NCBI GenBank assembly: GCA_016297265.1
Contig: JAEDHB010000004.1
Span: 1-63,452 of the forward strand
DNA length: 63,452 bases
Reading direction: 5' to 3'
Source: Butyrivibrio sp.
Lineage (GTDB): Bacteria > Bacillota > Clostridia > Lachnospirales > Lachnospiraceae
Numbering within the stretch: the first letter of the stretch is position 1; each line of letters starts with the position of its first letter. Both the position numbers and the translations under genes were made by a program. Of this stretch, positions 41,000-50,128 are shown piece after piece. The notes beneath the pieces are model-generated. The model saw only the letters and a list, made by a program, of their open reading frames with translations. It made no database searches and was not told where the DNA came from.

Positions 41000-43234
41000 A
41001 TGAATTTCGTTAAAATAATTGATAAAAACAAGGACATAATATATCGCGTACTGAATATTTTACTGTTGTTCGGCACAGTATTTTTCACCCTTTATAATCA
41101 TTTTGGAATAGTGTCCATCAACAAAATCCATGTTTTACTTGCCCTGTGCATAATTTCAATCGTATGCATGTTGTGTTACTTCAGAGCCATTGGGCGCAGC
41201 ATCGTGACCGCCATGGTTGTTATCGGAATTCTGACATTGGGCTTTGTTCAGGGTTTTGATATGTTGCTTGGATATATTTCAGATTACTATATCGTTCCAC
41301 TGTTGGTTACCGCCTGTTTCCTAATTGTGCTGCTCAGTGAAAAATATATAGCATTAAAATATATCACACTCACCGCCGCTACTTCGCTTGCAATTATTCT
41401 GCTGATTCAAAAAGCTGTGATAATCAAAGCCGGGGAGATATGCATTTTTTCGCTTATTTTTGTTTGCCTTATGGAGATAGTTGAAAAACACTGGTCAAAG
41501 CAGAGCACCATCAAAGCACGAAAGCATTACATTTCATGGTTATGGCCGGTGTGGATTATATTTATTATTGCTATTACGGCACTTCCGGCACCGGAACATC
41601 CTTACGAATGGAAGTTCTTCAAAAATTTTGCCAGTCTTTTCTCCTTCAGTACCGAAGATGATGTCAAGCATCAGGAAGAAGACTTCAACATGAATCTCTC
41701 AGGTTTTTCGGATGATGCACTGCTTGGCGGAAATCTGGGAGCGAATAATTCCGTTGCTCTGCACATTGACAGTGCCCAGCCACTTTGCAACAATCTCTAC
41801 CTTGCAGGAGTGCATATGGATTCCTTTGACGGCAGAGAATGGAAGCACTCGCTGGATGAGCGCAATATTGAAAGGCAGTTTGATACACTGGAATTGCTCT
41901 ACACCCTTGAATTACTGGAAAAAAGCACAGATTACAATCTGATAAGAAATGCTGAACTTAGTATCCGTTACAAGGGGCTCGAGACAAAATATTATTTTAC
42001 CCCTTCAAAATCAACCTTTTTCAGACATCAGAACCATGACCTTCTGAGTCCGGAAAGCTATTCCGACAGGTTGTGGGATACCTTTAAATCCAGTGGTACT
42101 TCATACAAAGTGTTTTTCTGCCAGACCAATCGACGCAATGAGTTCTGGAAGAATTTTGATTATTCCGCACTCCCCGAGGACGCAACAAAATGGAACAAGA
42201 TTCTTGACAGCCTGGACATTACGGGCATTACCCTCTCTGATTTGAAGCAATACCAATCAAGAATGGTATCAAGATACAGCACTTCAACAAAATTGAGCCC
42301 ACAGGTTAATGCATGGCTTGATGATGTTACAGGTGGATGTGACAGTCCTATGGAGGAACTTAGCGCTATTGAACGGGCGCTTAGGCGTTTTTCCTACACC
42401 AGAGAGCCCGGAGATTTACCGGATAACATCACAACTCCTTCAGATTTTCTGGATTATTTTATTCTTGAAAAGAAGGAAGGCTATTGTACATATTTTGCAA
42501 CCGCATTTACGCTTCTTGCCCGTGCCAAAGGATATCCGGCAAGATACATCCAGGGTTTCTGCGTCCCTATGACCAACGAACAGACTTGCGATGTCACCGG
42601 AGAAATGGCACATGCCTGGTCCGAGGTGTATCTTAGGGGAATCGGCTGGGTCACCTTTGAGCCGACAGCCGGCTATGCCAATATGATAAATTCCGACCCT
42701 TGGATGGAGTACAACGAGAAGCCTGTAATCAACGGCGAGACACCAAGCTCCGGCATTGATGAAAATATTGCGGATGTCGGCGACAATCTGCATTCCCACA
42801 GCAATGAGGACGAAACGCCTGCTCTCAATTACAGAAAAATATTGCGCTATCTGTTCATTTCATTGCCCGCAATAATAATGCTTGCTTTTTTCATCAACAT
42901 CCTGTTAGCCAGAAAAAAATATGCCGGACTTGATGACCTGGAAAAATACAGAATACAGGCTTCAAGGAACATACACCTGTTGGCAAAGATGGGCATTACC
43001 AAGAGAGATGACGAAACCCTTGAAGAGCTTTACAAAAAGATGGCATATATCTTCGAATCCTACGAAGAGAAACCATTAACCTTCCTTGCGGAATATGAAA
43101 AAATACTCTACGGAGGAGTAAGTATTACGCCTGAAATGCTGGAAACGGTGAGAGCTGAAAGAATTCGCCTGCTTCATATGGTTGGCAGATTCAACAGAAT
43201 AAAAGAGTTGTTCTTCAATATAAGAACCTGTTAA
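41000..43234 (+). CDS. TgpA-like transglutaminase-domain membrane protein
   Basis: The 744-residue protein has five or six N-terminal spans (to about 205), an extracellular domain containing the transglutaminase core with the Cys in KKEGYCTYFATAFTLLARAKGYPARY and the His in GEMAHAWSEVYL followed by WVTFEPTAG, then another span near 615-635 and a cytoplasmic DUF4129-like tail. AGGAGGACGC precedes the ATG. It completes the MoxR-DUF58-TgpA module, thought to modify or cleave envelope substrates under MoxR control. Confidence 0.93.
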   Translation: MNFVKIIDKNKDIIYRVLNILLLFGTVFFTLYNHFGIVSINKIHVLLALCIISIVCMLCYFRAIGRSIVTAMVVIGILTLGFVQGFDMLLGYISDYYIVPLLVTACFLIVLLSEKYIALKYITLTAATSLAIILLIQKAVIIKAGEICIFSLIFVCLMEIVEKHWSKQSTIKARKHYISWLWPVWIIFIIAITALPAPEHPYEWKFFKNFASLFSFSTEDDVKHQEEDFNMNLSGFSDDALLGGNLGANNSVALHIDSAQPLCNNLYLAGVHMDSFDGREWKHSLDERNIERQFDTLELLYTLELLEKSTDYNLIRNAELSIRYKGLETKYYFTPSKSTFFRHQNHDLLSPESYSDRLWDTFKSSGTSYKVFFCQTNRRNEFWKNFDYSALPEDATKWNKILDSLDITGITLSDLKQYQSRMVSRYSTSTKLSPQVNAWLDDVTGGCDSPMEELSAIERALRRFSYTREPGDLPDNITTPSDFLDYFILEKKEGYCTYFATAFTLLARAKGYPARYIQGFCVPMTNEQTCDVTGEMAHAWSEVYLRGIGWVTFEPTAGYANMINSDPWMEYNEKPVINGETPSSGIDENIADVGDNLHSHSNEDETPALNYRKILRYLFISLPAIIMLAFFINILLARKKYAGLDDLEKYRIQASRNIHLLAKMGITKRDDETLEELYKKMAYIFESYEEKPLTFLAEYEKILYGGVSITPEMLETVRAERIRLLHMVGRFNRIKELFFNIRTC

Positions 43235-43274
43235 CAAAGACGAGCTTCACTCGCTCTGATTAGCGGTCATCAAA

Positions 43275-43310
43275 AATAATGCTCCCTGCAAAATCGCGGG
43301 GAGCATTATT
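43275..43310. terminator. Bidirectional terminator between the transglutaminase and TSCPD genes
   Basis: A 12-bp stem AATAATGCTCCC/GGGAGCATTATT (43275-43286 with 43299-43310) has A/T-rich flanks on both sides and lies between two convergent genes. Confidence 0.9.
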
Positions 43311-43311
43311 C

Positions 43312-43566
43312 TTATTTATTCTTTTCATATGCTTCGGCAACAGCATTTGCCAGCTGGTCTCCGCATGAGGTCGACTTAAATCCGCATGTTATTCCTTTAC
43401 AATGCTCAATAATATAATCAACCGTGCAGCCCTCAACAAGGCTTGAAATTGTCTTCAGATTACCGTTGCAGCCGCCTGTAAATCTCACATTTGTAATGAC
43501 ATCGCCATTGATATCAAAGGTGATTGAAGTGGAACAGGTTCCTTTGGTCTTGTATGTATATTCCAT
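43312..43566 (-). CDS. TSCPD domain-containing protein
   Basis: An 84-residue protein with four conserved cysteines in the pattern KGTCS, GGCNGN, KGITCG and TSCGDQLA, matching the short stand-alone TSCPD family (four-Cys type). The TSCPD domain also occurs at the C-terminus of B12-dependent ribonucleotide reductases, where it binds metal or nucleotide; the role of the short form is unknown. It lies 18 bases after the membrane protein gene upstream. Confidence 0.9.
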   Translation of the reverse strand: MEYTYKTKGTCSTSITFDINGDVITNVRFTGGCNGNLKTISSLVEGCTVDYIIEHCKGITCGFKSTSCGDQLANAVAEAYEKNK

Positions 43567-43584
43567 ATTATTTCCTTTCGTATT

Positions 43585-44040
43585 CTATTTAATAACAAAA
43601 TTAACTACCGCAAAATATGTATGGGTAGCGGTAAACAATACCCCTGATGTTAGCGCAGGAAGATTCTTTTTTAATACTGCAAAAAGAATGAACGCCAGGC
43701 ATGGCGCATCCGCAAGCACTATGTGAATAAATGCATTGCTGATTCCTCTGTAGTAGATAATCCAGCCCGTATAATATGATATCAGAGACAATCCAATCAG
43801 CACAATATATGCCGGATGTACACTCACTGCCTTGACATTTTTCAGCAGAATAAGGGTTATGATAAGCATTGCCTGAAATAAGGTCATGAATTTATCAACA
43901 CGCGGAGTTACCGACTCCTGACGCATAATATCGTTAGGCGCAGGAACCTTGAACCATATAATATTCGGAATCATAACAACAAGGAACAGTATCAATCCCC
44001 ACCATTCAATTCCCATTTTGTAATTGTGATAAGAAAACAT
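43585..44040 (-). CDS. Small polytopic membrane protein of unknown function
   Basis: From ATG 44040 (GTGGAGGGGAA in front) the product is 151 residues with four or five hydrophobic segments and a short polar loop PAPNDIMRQESVTP. A longer in-frame start at 44079 lies inside the preceding terminator stem and is rejected. No confident family match from memory; the organisation is like small uncharacterised inner-membrane proteins of clostridia. It is followed at once by the TSCPD gene. Confidence 0.75.
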   Translation of the reverse strand: MFSYHNYKMGIEWWGLILFLVVMIPNIIWFKVPAPNDIMRQESVTPRVDKFMTLFQAMLIITLILLKNVKAVSVHPAYIVLIGLSLISYYTGWIIYYRGISNAFIHIVLADAPCLAFILFAVLKKNLPALTSGVLFTATHTYFAVVNFVIK

Positions 44041-44052
44041 TTCCCCTCCACA

Positions 44053-44085
44053 AGCAAAATGAGCCACGATTATTATCATGGCTCA
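44053..44085 (-). terminator. Terminator after the MFS transporter gene
   Basis: A stem TGAGCCA(T/C)GAT...ATCGTGGCTCA (44060-44070 with 44075-44085, one G-U pair) is followed on the minus strand by TTTTGCTT. It separates the transporter from the small membrane protein gene. Confidence 0.8.
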
Positions 44086-44101
44086 TCATAAATGTAGTTA
44101 A

Positions 44102-45478
44102 TTAGTTGGCTTTTGCAGCCTCTTTCGCAGCTTTCTTAGCCGCCTTTGCTTCTTTGGCCTTATCTGTAGGGCTTACAAGCAAAAGACAAATCAAAAGTGA
44201 AACTATGTATAATGCAACCGTTACATATAATACTGTCTGATATCCTGTCGGATTAACCATTACGACATGGCCGTCTATTATCTTCTCAACAGGTTCACCG
44301 AAGTGGTTAACAATCCAGGTTGCAAGCTGATTGCCTGTAAGTCCGGCAAATCCCCAGGCTGAAAGTGTAATTCCGTGAAGTGCACTGATACTTCCCATTC
44401 CATAATGGTCTGAAAGAAGTGTAGGTACATTTGAGAAACCTCCGCCGTAGCCTGCATTTACAATGAAAATAAGAGCAAGTACAAGAATTATCAAAAATGT
44501 GTTGTTTTCACCGTTCTTGATACCCTGGGTTGCAATAACAAGTGCTGTTGCAGCAATTGATAAGATGAAAATCATCTTATAAATTGTATTACGGTCCTTC
44601 ATCTTATCAGCCCATGCTGAGAAGCCAAGACGTCCGCCCGCATTGAACACAGCCGAAACAGTGGAAATAACACCAACTACTCCTGCAAGCCCAATTGCCT
44701 TGACAATTGATTTTTCCTGAGAGATAAGTGCAAGACCACATGTAATATTGAGATAGAACATAATCCATATACCAATGTAATTCTTGATTGGTTTGGTCTT
44801 GATAACCGCAATAATTGATGGTTTTTCCTCTTTGTTGGTTGGTTCATGCCAGTCATCCGGTTTCTTAAGTAACAGATGACCTACGAACATCATTACAAAA
44901 TACACACCTGCAAGAATGAAGAACATCTTGTAGATACCGCCATCCCCAAGTGAATTAAGAAGCTTTGTCATAATCGGACTTGCAATAGCTTTTGCGGCAC
45001 CAAAACCGGCAACTGCAAGACCTGTTGCAAGACCTTTGCGGTCCTTAAACCAAAGCATAAGGGTCTTAACCGGTGACAGATAACCTGTTCCGAGTCCGAT
45101 ACCCATAATAAATCCATAACAAACATAAATTCCAGCAAGCGCTAATCCGCTTCCCTGATGTAATCCACCATAGTAGATAAAGAATCCGGTTCCGGCCATA
45201 CCACCTGCAAAACAAATTGTTGCAATCAGAGAAGACCTGTGAATATTCTTCTCAACAACATTGCCAAGAAATGCAGCACTCATTCCCAAGAAAAAGATTG
45301 CAAAACTGAATGCCCACTCTGTTTTACTCTTACTAAATCCAATATAGTTACCAATTTCTTCACTAAAAATTGACCAGCAGTAAACAGTACCAATACTGCA
45401 GTGAAGTAAAAGTGCAGGAATAGCCGCACGAATCCACTTATTGGTTCTCCAACCGCCTTTTGTCTTTGTTTCTTCCAT
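44102..45478 (-). CDS. MFS transporter, oxalate/formate antiporter (OxlT) family
   Basis: The 458-residue protein has 12 predicted spans. The N-terminal pattern RAAIPALLLHCSIGTVYCWSIF and the later GLGTGYLSPVKTLMLWFKDRKGLATGLAVAGFGAAK are characteristic of the oxalate/formate antiporter subfamily of MFS. The C-terminal tail is Ala/Lys-rich (KEAKAAKKAAKEAAKAN). ATG 45478 follows AAGGAGTAAAACT. Substrate is uncertain, since many family members do not carry oxalate; no oxalate-degradation genes are nearby. Confidence 0.88.
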   Translation of the reverse strand: MEETKTKGGWRTNKWIRAAIPALLLHCSIGTVYCWSIFSEEIGNYIGFSKSKTEWAFSFAIFFLGMSAAFLGNVVEKNIHRSSLIATICFAGGMAGTGFFIYYGGLHQGSGLALAGIYVCYGFIMGIGLGTGYLSPVKTLMLWFKDRKGLATGLAVAGFGAAKAIASPIMTKLLNSLGDGGIYKMFFILAGVYFVMMFVGHLLLKKPDDWHEPTNKEEKPSIIAVIKTKPIKNYIGIWIMFYLNITCGLALISQEKSIVKAIGLAGVVGVISTVSAVFNAGGRLGFSAWADKMKDRNTIYKMIFILSIAATALVIATQGIKNGENNTFLIILVLALIFIVNAGYGGGFSNVPTLLSDHYGMGSISALHGITLSAWGFAGLTGNQLATWIVNHFGEPVEKIIDGHVVMVNPTGYQTVLYVTVALYIVSLLICLLLVSPTDKAKEAKAAKKAAKEAAKAN

Positions 45479-45510
45479 AGTTTTACTCCTTATCATGTAA
45501 ATACTGAAAA

Positions 45511-45539
45511 ATAATACCACAATCCACAATATGTATCAA
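45511..45539 (-). promoter_or_regulatory. Promoter of the MFS transporter gene
   Basis: On the minus strand there is -35 TTGATA (45534-45539), a 17-bp spacer and -10 TATTAT (45511-45516), 33 bases before the start codon. Confidence 0.65.
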
Positions 45540-45547
45540 CTAATATT

Positions 45548-46090
45548 TTACAGGAAACGCAATATCTTATCCAATTCTTTACGTTTTGGAGCATCCGGTT
45601 CCTCATCCGGGTATCCGATAGCCACAACCGCTGAAACAGTTTCGCCCTCAGGAATTGTGATTATCCCGGAAATCTTATCTTCATCAATAATTCCCATGAT
45701 TACGCTTCCAAGTCCCATTGCATGCGCCGCCAGACACATTGTCTGGGTCACGATACCTGCATCGAAGGACTCCCAGTGAGTTCCTTTGGAGGTCGAAAAA
45801 GATCCGTCCCTCTCGTATCCGGAACGCTTCTGCACAATCGTCATTACCATAATCAATGGTGCGCCCTCAATTATTCTGGTATTTCCGTCATATCCGAGAG
45901 TACCAAGCTGTGCTATTTTTGACTTGGTCTCCTTATCTGTAATGGCAATAAAACGGTTTGCCTGACAATTTTTCCAGGTTGGTCCATATGCTGCAAGCGA
46001 AACCAACTCCTCAATAGTTTCCTTACTTACCGGAGTATCCTTAAATTTACGGATACTTCTTCTGCCCATAATACATTCTTTAGCTTCCAT
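45548..46090 (-). CDS. Nitroreductase family FMN-dependent oxidoreductase
   Basis: The 180-residue protein opens with IMGRRSIRKFKDTPVSKETIEELV, the FMN-binding Arg-Ser-Arg signature of nitroreductases, and has AAHAMGLGSVIMG and VVAIGYPDE motifs. Length fits the small nitroreductase subgroup. It is a cytoplasmic flavoenzyme with unknown physiological acceptor. AAAGAGGTATTT precedes the ATG. Confidence 0.92.
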   Translation of the reverse strand: MEAKECIMGRRSIRKFKDTPVSKETIEELVSLAAYGPTWKNCQANRFIAITDKETKSKIAQLGTLGYDGNTRIIEGAPLIMVMTIVQKRSGYERDGSFSTSKGTHWESFDAGIVTQTMCLAAHAMGLGSVIMGIIDEDKISGIITIPEGETVSAVVAIGYPDEEPDAPKRKELDKILRFL

Positions 46091-46133
46091 AAATACCTCT
46101 TTCCTTGATTTTTAATAGTAAAACCACATAGAT

Positions 46134-46162
46134 ATTATATATTTTTTGCTTAAGACTTTCAA
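46134..46162 (-). promoter_or_regulatory. Promoter of the nitroreductase gene
   Basis: On the minus strand there is -35 TTGAAA (46157-46162), a 17-bp spacer and perfect -10 TATAAT (46134-46139), 44 bases before the start codon. Confidence 0.7.
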
Positions 46163-46227
46163 TTGATTTTTGCATACGTAAAGCAGAAAAAGGGTTTGCA
46201 AAGTATATGAAGAAGCAGCCGGGACAA

Positions 46228-46260
46228 AATAGGAGAAGCATTGTCAACGCTTCTCCTATA
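46228..46260 (-). terminator. Terminator after the MATE transporter gene
   Basis: A stem ATAGGAGAAGC/GCTTCTCCTAT with a 9-base loop is followed on the minus strand by TTTTG. It lies 18 bases past the MATE stop codon. Confidence 0.9.
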
Positions 46261-46277
46261 ATCTCATTATAAGTATT

Positions 46278-47597
46278 CTATTTTGAAATTCTTATTAACT
46301 TAGAATAATTCAATGCACATCTCAGTGTCTCATCGGCAACTACAAGCCAGAACAGAGCCGTCATTCCCATTTTGAAGCCCAGAACCAGTATTGCCGAACC
46401 GGCAACAACAAATATGGTTCCGCAAATCTGGGTTTTAAGCATCCACTTTGTATCCCCGTACCCTCTTATTCCCGAACCGATAACAATATTTCCGGCCTTC
46501 GGAAAAAGGTCGATTCCGACAATCAGCAGATATACCACTGCTGCCGCAATCACTGTCTTGTCAGTTGTGAACGCCCTCATTATCTCCTTCGGTAAAATAA
46601 TGAAGCATAACAGAATAACTGTATCAAGCGCAGCACATACAATTGCTGACAGTTTAACAATCGTTCTCACGCCACGGTAATTCTTCTTGCCAACCTCCTG
46701 TCCCGACAGGGTAACGGTCGCCTGTCCCAGTGCTGAGATAACCGCAACAGGAAGTAATTCCACCGAAAAGATGATTGTATATACACCTGCAGCCTCGGGC
46801 GATACAACATTGAGCATAACAATCAGGAACAAATTGCCCAGATTCCATGCAAAGTCCTCAAGTGCAGCAGGTATTCCGACCTTAACCGAAGCCCAGAATA
46901 AATTCCATTTTGCAGATAATATCATATTAAATGACGGTTTAATAATTAGCTTCTTATTGAATATTACATACAGCATTACAAAAACAATGCCGACATATTC
47001 AGCAATTGTGGTAGCAAGGGCAGCTCCTGCAACCTCCATTCGCGGAAATCCGAGATTACCGAAAATAAAGCAGTAATCCAACAGTATATTTAGCCCGGAC
47101 CTGATTATTCCATACACTACCAGTATTCTTGTCCTCTCACTGACCTGCAAAAGTGAGCCTATCGAGCTTGTGATTCCGGTAATAAGAAATACAGGTGCGT
47201 AATATCTGGCATACTGAATACTCATATCAATTACCGTAACATCGACCTTCATAATTCTGAATATAATCGGAGCTCCGAACATCCAGATCATAAACCAGAA
47301 AACTGAAAGCACATTAATGTATTTGAACACGGAAGCCATTATGCTTTTGGCTCTGTTGATATCATTTGCTCCGACCGCCTGGGATATCAGAATCGTTCCT
47401 CCTAAAGTAAGAGAAAAGATCGTACTCATGGTTGTCCACATAGGACTTGTGGCATTTCCTACCGCACTGGTACAGGTAAGTTCAAGTCGCCCAAGGAAGA
47501 TCTTATCAATCAACATCTGAATCTGCGCAATTACATTATTTATCATTATCGGAAGGGCCAGCTTAAGAATTCGCGACCAGTATTTTTCTTTGTTCAT
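46278..47597 (-). CDS. MATE family efflux transporter
   Basis: The 439-residue protein has 12 predicted membrane spans in two halves, each opening with a MATE-like pattern (LALPIMINNVIAQIQMLIDKIFLG in the first; PAALEDFAWNLGNLFL in the second), and the motif ISQAVGANDINRAKS. It would expel cationic drugs or metabolites using a Na+ or H+ gradient. AAGGAGGATAAAGAC precedes the ATG. It is flanked by terminators on both sides and appears monocistronic. Confidence 0.92.
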   Translation of the reverse strand: MNKEKYWSRILKLALPIMINNVIAQIQMLIDKIFLGRLELTCTSAVGNATSPMWTTMSTIFSLTLGGTILISQAVGANDINRAKSIMASVFKYINVLSVFWFMIWMFGAPIIFRIMKVDVTVIDMSIQYARYYAPVFLITGITSSIGSLLQVSERTRILVVYGIIRSGLNILLDYCFIFGNLGFPRMEVAGAALATTIAEYVGIVFVMLYVIFNKKLIIKPSFNMILSAKWNLFWASVKVGIPAALEDFAWNLGNLFLIVMLNVVSPEAAGVYTIIFSVELLPVAVISALGQATVTLSGQEVGKKNYRGVRTIVKLSAIVCAALDTVILLCFIILPKEIMRAFTTDKTVIAAAVVYLLIVGIDLFPKAGNIVIGSGIRGYGDTKWMLKTQICGTIFVVAGSAILVLGFKMGMTALFWLVVADETLRCALNYSKLIRISK

Positions 47598-47708
47598 GTC
47601 TTTATCCTCCTTGTCTTATTCCATATACTAAAATATATGAGAACAACACAAAAAGCAAATAAAAAGTCCGGAAACTTTAGAAAAAAAGTATAAACTTTCG
47701 GGCAATAG

Positions 47709-47740
47709 AGAGCGGCAGGAAATATTCATTCTACCGCTCT
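47709..47740 (-). terminator. Possible terminator after the envelope-signalling operon
   Basis: A 10-bp stem AGAGCGGYAG/CTGCCGCTCT (47709-47718 with 47731-47740, one G-U pair) lies 10 bases past the stop of the gene ending at 47750. The following minus-strand sequence CTATTGCC has no T-run, so termination may be weak. Confidence 0.5.
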
Positions 47741-47749
47741 GACAACTAC

Positions 47750-50128
47750 CTATTCTGTTTTCTTTTCAAAAACATACTGTCCTTCCGTCAGTATATAGAA
47801 TTCATTTCCTCCGGCGTATTCCGTGCTGTCGCCTTCGGTCATCCAGCTTGAGCCCTTCGAGAATTTGTAAGGTTTGTCCGTTCTTAGATGAACAATTTGT
47901 TTGTCAGGTATCTCCCCAAGCCTAGTCCATTCATCTGCAACCGTGAATTTCAGCAGAGTTTCGTTGCCGGCATGGTCCACAACATATATCTCATATTCTT
48001 CGTAACCGTAGTTCGACGAAAGCGTAATCTCTGTACTGTCTTTCCGGACAGGAATTATCTGACCGTTAACCTTAATCTGCTCGATATCCTTATCCGCAAT
48101 GGTAATTACGGTCTTGTCGGCATATATTACATCATTATCAGAAGCACCGCTTACAAGTGGTTTACTCGTATCAATTTTTATCGCTTCCACACTGATTCCG
48201 TTAGAAATCAGGCCGCTGCTTATTTCTTTAAGGTATATATCAAATCCATCCACAGAATTGTCGATACTTATTCCCGAAGCAAATTTGCCATCCTCACTAT
48301 ACGAAATCAGATATCCTTCAGGTGCAACTATTTCAACTACACTTGTATAATATCCCTGTGCTCCCTTCGTACCCCTGATAATATATGGTATTTCAGGAAT
48401 ATCTGTCAACCTTGGCATCGGGTTTGTAAAAGTAATCAAACTTGTATCGGCATACCCTGCAAAATATGTATCACTACCGCTAAAGGTTGCACGAAATTTT
48501 GCAGTTCCCTCAGAATGTATAATTATTTTACCCGTTGATGCTTCAATTTCAGCCACCTCAGGATTCAATGAAGAATATTTTATTCTGCCTTCTGAGACTG
48601 CAGCATTAGTATTCCCATCCAAGGCTTTAGCCTTCAATACAATAGATTGTCCGTCATTCAGATAAGATGTCTCATAAGGCTCAAGTGCAATATTAATTTT
48701 TAATTTAACTTTTGCAGCAGGCATTGTGATGACAACTGATTCATTCAGTGTTCCCGATATCTTTATCTTGGACGGGCTCACTCTTGTAGCCGTCAAATTC
48801 GTATTAACAATATCGTTTTCTTCTGACCGAAATTGTATATCTTCAATAAATGCTTCAGTAAAATAATGCTCTGAATCAGCAACAAATACCAGATTACTAA
48901 TGGCTGTAACACCCTTCTGCACTAATGTTGCTTCGTTTTCAATTGAATATCCTTTGTCAGAGTTATAATTACATGAAAGACTAAAAACGTCCTCAACCGT
49001 AAACTGCACTTCACTCATACTGCTTACGCGGCTGTTTTCGCCATCTCTGGTAATGTTCTCCATAAATACATATAATTTGTAGTCGCCTTCCTCGAGATTT
49101 TTGGGAATGCTGACACTTGCTGTTGTTGCATTTGCTTCTGCTATTTTTCCATAGTATTGAACATCTCCGTTTTCATCTGCCAGTATTGCCGATATCTGAT
49201 TGTAATTGTTTGAAGTATTGGTAATCTTAAGCTCAATGTTTCCGCCCTTCTCGCAGGTGACATACGGCTCCGAGGTTGTCTCAGCAGTAAATTCAGTATT
49301 TTCGTCATATATAGCAGCATTCCATTCATTATTTGAACAGGTTTCAACCTTTGAAAAATCTCCATTATTATAAGAATGAGTTTTAGTGAATGCAATTTTG
49401 TTAGTATCGATATAAAATGCCGGGCTCATTCTTACATATTGCAAGGTTCCACCGTCACTGACAAATTGAAATTCACCCAATGAAGTAATGGTTCCCACAC
49501 CTTGGGTGCTATTATGTGTTACATTTGTTCTGAGCTGATAATGCGCTCCGGATTTAATTCTGCTTTCAGTTGTCTTATAGTATCTCTCTATCTCATCATA
49601 AGACAATGAAAAAATACATGCACTTCCGGGTTCGTCCTTGAAGAGGTATACATCTTCACTACCTGAACCCGCATCATATACGCTCTTTGCATAAGTAGCT
49701 TCATCCAGAAGTGTTATCATTATCGCATCGCGCTCATAATCAGTAAATGCGGACCCGTAAAAGTCCACATTAAGCAAGTTTGCCGATGGACTCGAAAGCC
49801 AATACCCCGGGGTTCCCATCGGAAGAAAATGATGTGACAATACCGTATGACTATCAAGCAATATCTTGCCGGCTTCGTTTTGGAGTACACGGTATGGCAC
49901 CGGTGTATTTTCTGATGAATCTCCCTGGGAATAAATGCCGTAATACAATATCTGACCGCTTGTGTTGTTCCATTCGTACGGATCGGCTACAAGCACACCA
50001 CTTCCCATATTAATTTCTCTGTTTCCGGTCTCTGCCTCGACCTTAACCGGTTTTCCGCAAAATGTCATTGTTCCAAGTACCAATATAAAAGAACATATCA
50101 CAGATACAGCCTTTTTCCTAAACTTCAT
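47750..50128 (-). CDS. Large secreted protein, DUF6273-like N-terminal domain (paralogue B)
   Basis: A 792-residue exported protein with a signal peptide (1-32, ending near VEAE). Residues about 45-260 resemble DUF6273-type domains of clostridial surface proteins (YRVLQNEAGKILL, CIFSLSYDEIERYYK, SPAFYIDTNKIAFTK). Residues 260-390 hold a beta-rich domain with YYGKIAEANATTASVSIPK, shared with the paralogue at 51409. A beta-rich tail ends with a roughly 60-residue C-terminal unit (SSWMTEGDSTEYAGGNEFYI) also shared. Compared with that paralogue it carries an extra segment of about 200 residues including a Big-like TSYLNDGQSIVLKA region. No LPXTG anchor. It overlaps the preceding gene by 4 bases. 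Function unknown. Confidence 0.75.
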   Translation of the reverse strand: MKFRKKAVSVICSFILVLGTMTFCGKPVKVEAETGNREINMGSGVLVADPYEWNNTSGQILYYGIYSQGDSSENTPVPYRVLQNEAGKILLDSHTVLSHHFLPMGTPGYWLSSPSANLLNVDFYGSAFTDYERDAIMITLLDEATYAKSVYDAGSGSEDVYLFKDEPGSACIFSLSYDEIERYYKTTESRIKSGAHYQLRTNVTHNSTQGVGTITSLGEFQFVSDGGTLQYVRMSPAFYIDTNKIAFTKTHSYNNGDFSKVETCSNNEWNAAIYDENTEFTAETTSEPYVTCEKGGNIELKITNTSNNYNQISAILADENGDVQYYGKIAEANATTASVSIPKNLEEGDYKLYVFMENITRDGENSRVSSMSEVQFTVEDVFSLSCNYNSDKGYSIENEATLVQKGVTAISNLVFVADSEHYFTEAFIEDIQFRSEENDIVNTNLTATRVSPSKIKISGTLNESVVITMPAAKVKLKINIALEPYETSYLNDGQSIVLKAKALDGNTNAAVSEGRIKYSSLNPEVAEIEASTGKIIIHSEGTAKFRATFSGSDTYFAGYADTSLITFTNPMPRLTDIPEIPYIIRGTKGAQGYYTSVVEIVAPEGYLISYSEDGKFASGISIDNSVDGFDIYLKEISSGLISNGISVEAIKIDTSKPLVSGASDNDVIYADKTVITIADKDIEQIKVNGQIIPVRKDSTEITLSSNYGYEEYEIYVVDHAGNETLLKFTVADEWTRLGEIPDKQIVHLRTDKPYKFSKGSSWMTEGDSTEYAGGNEFYILTEGQYVFEKKTE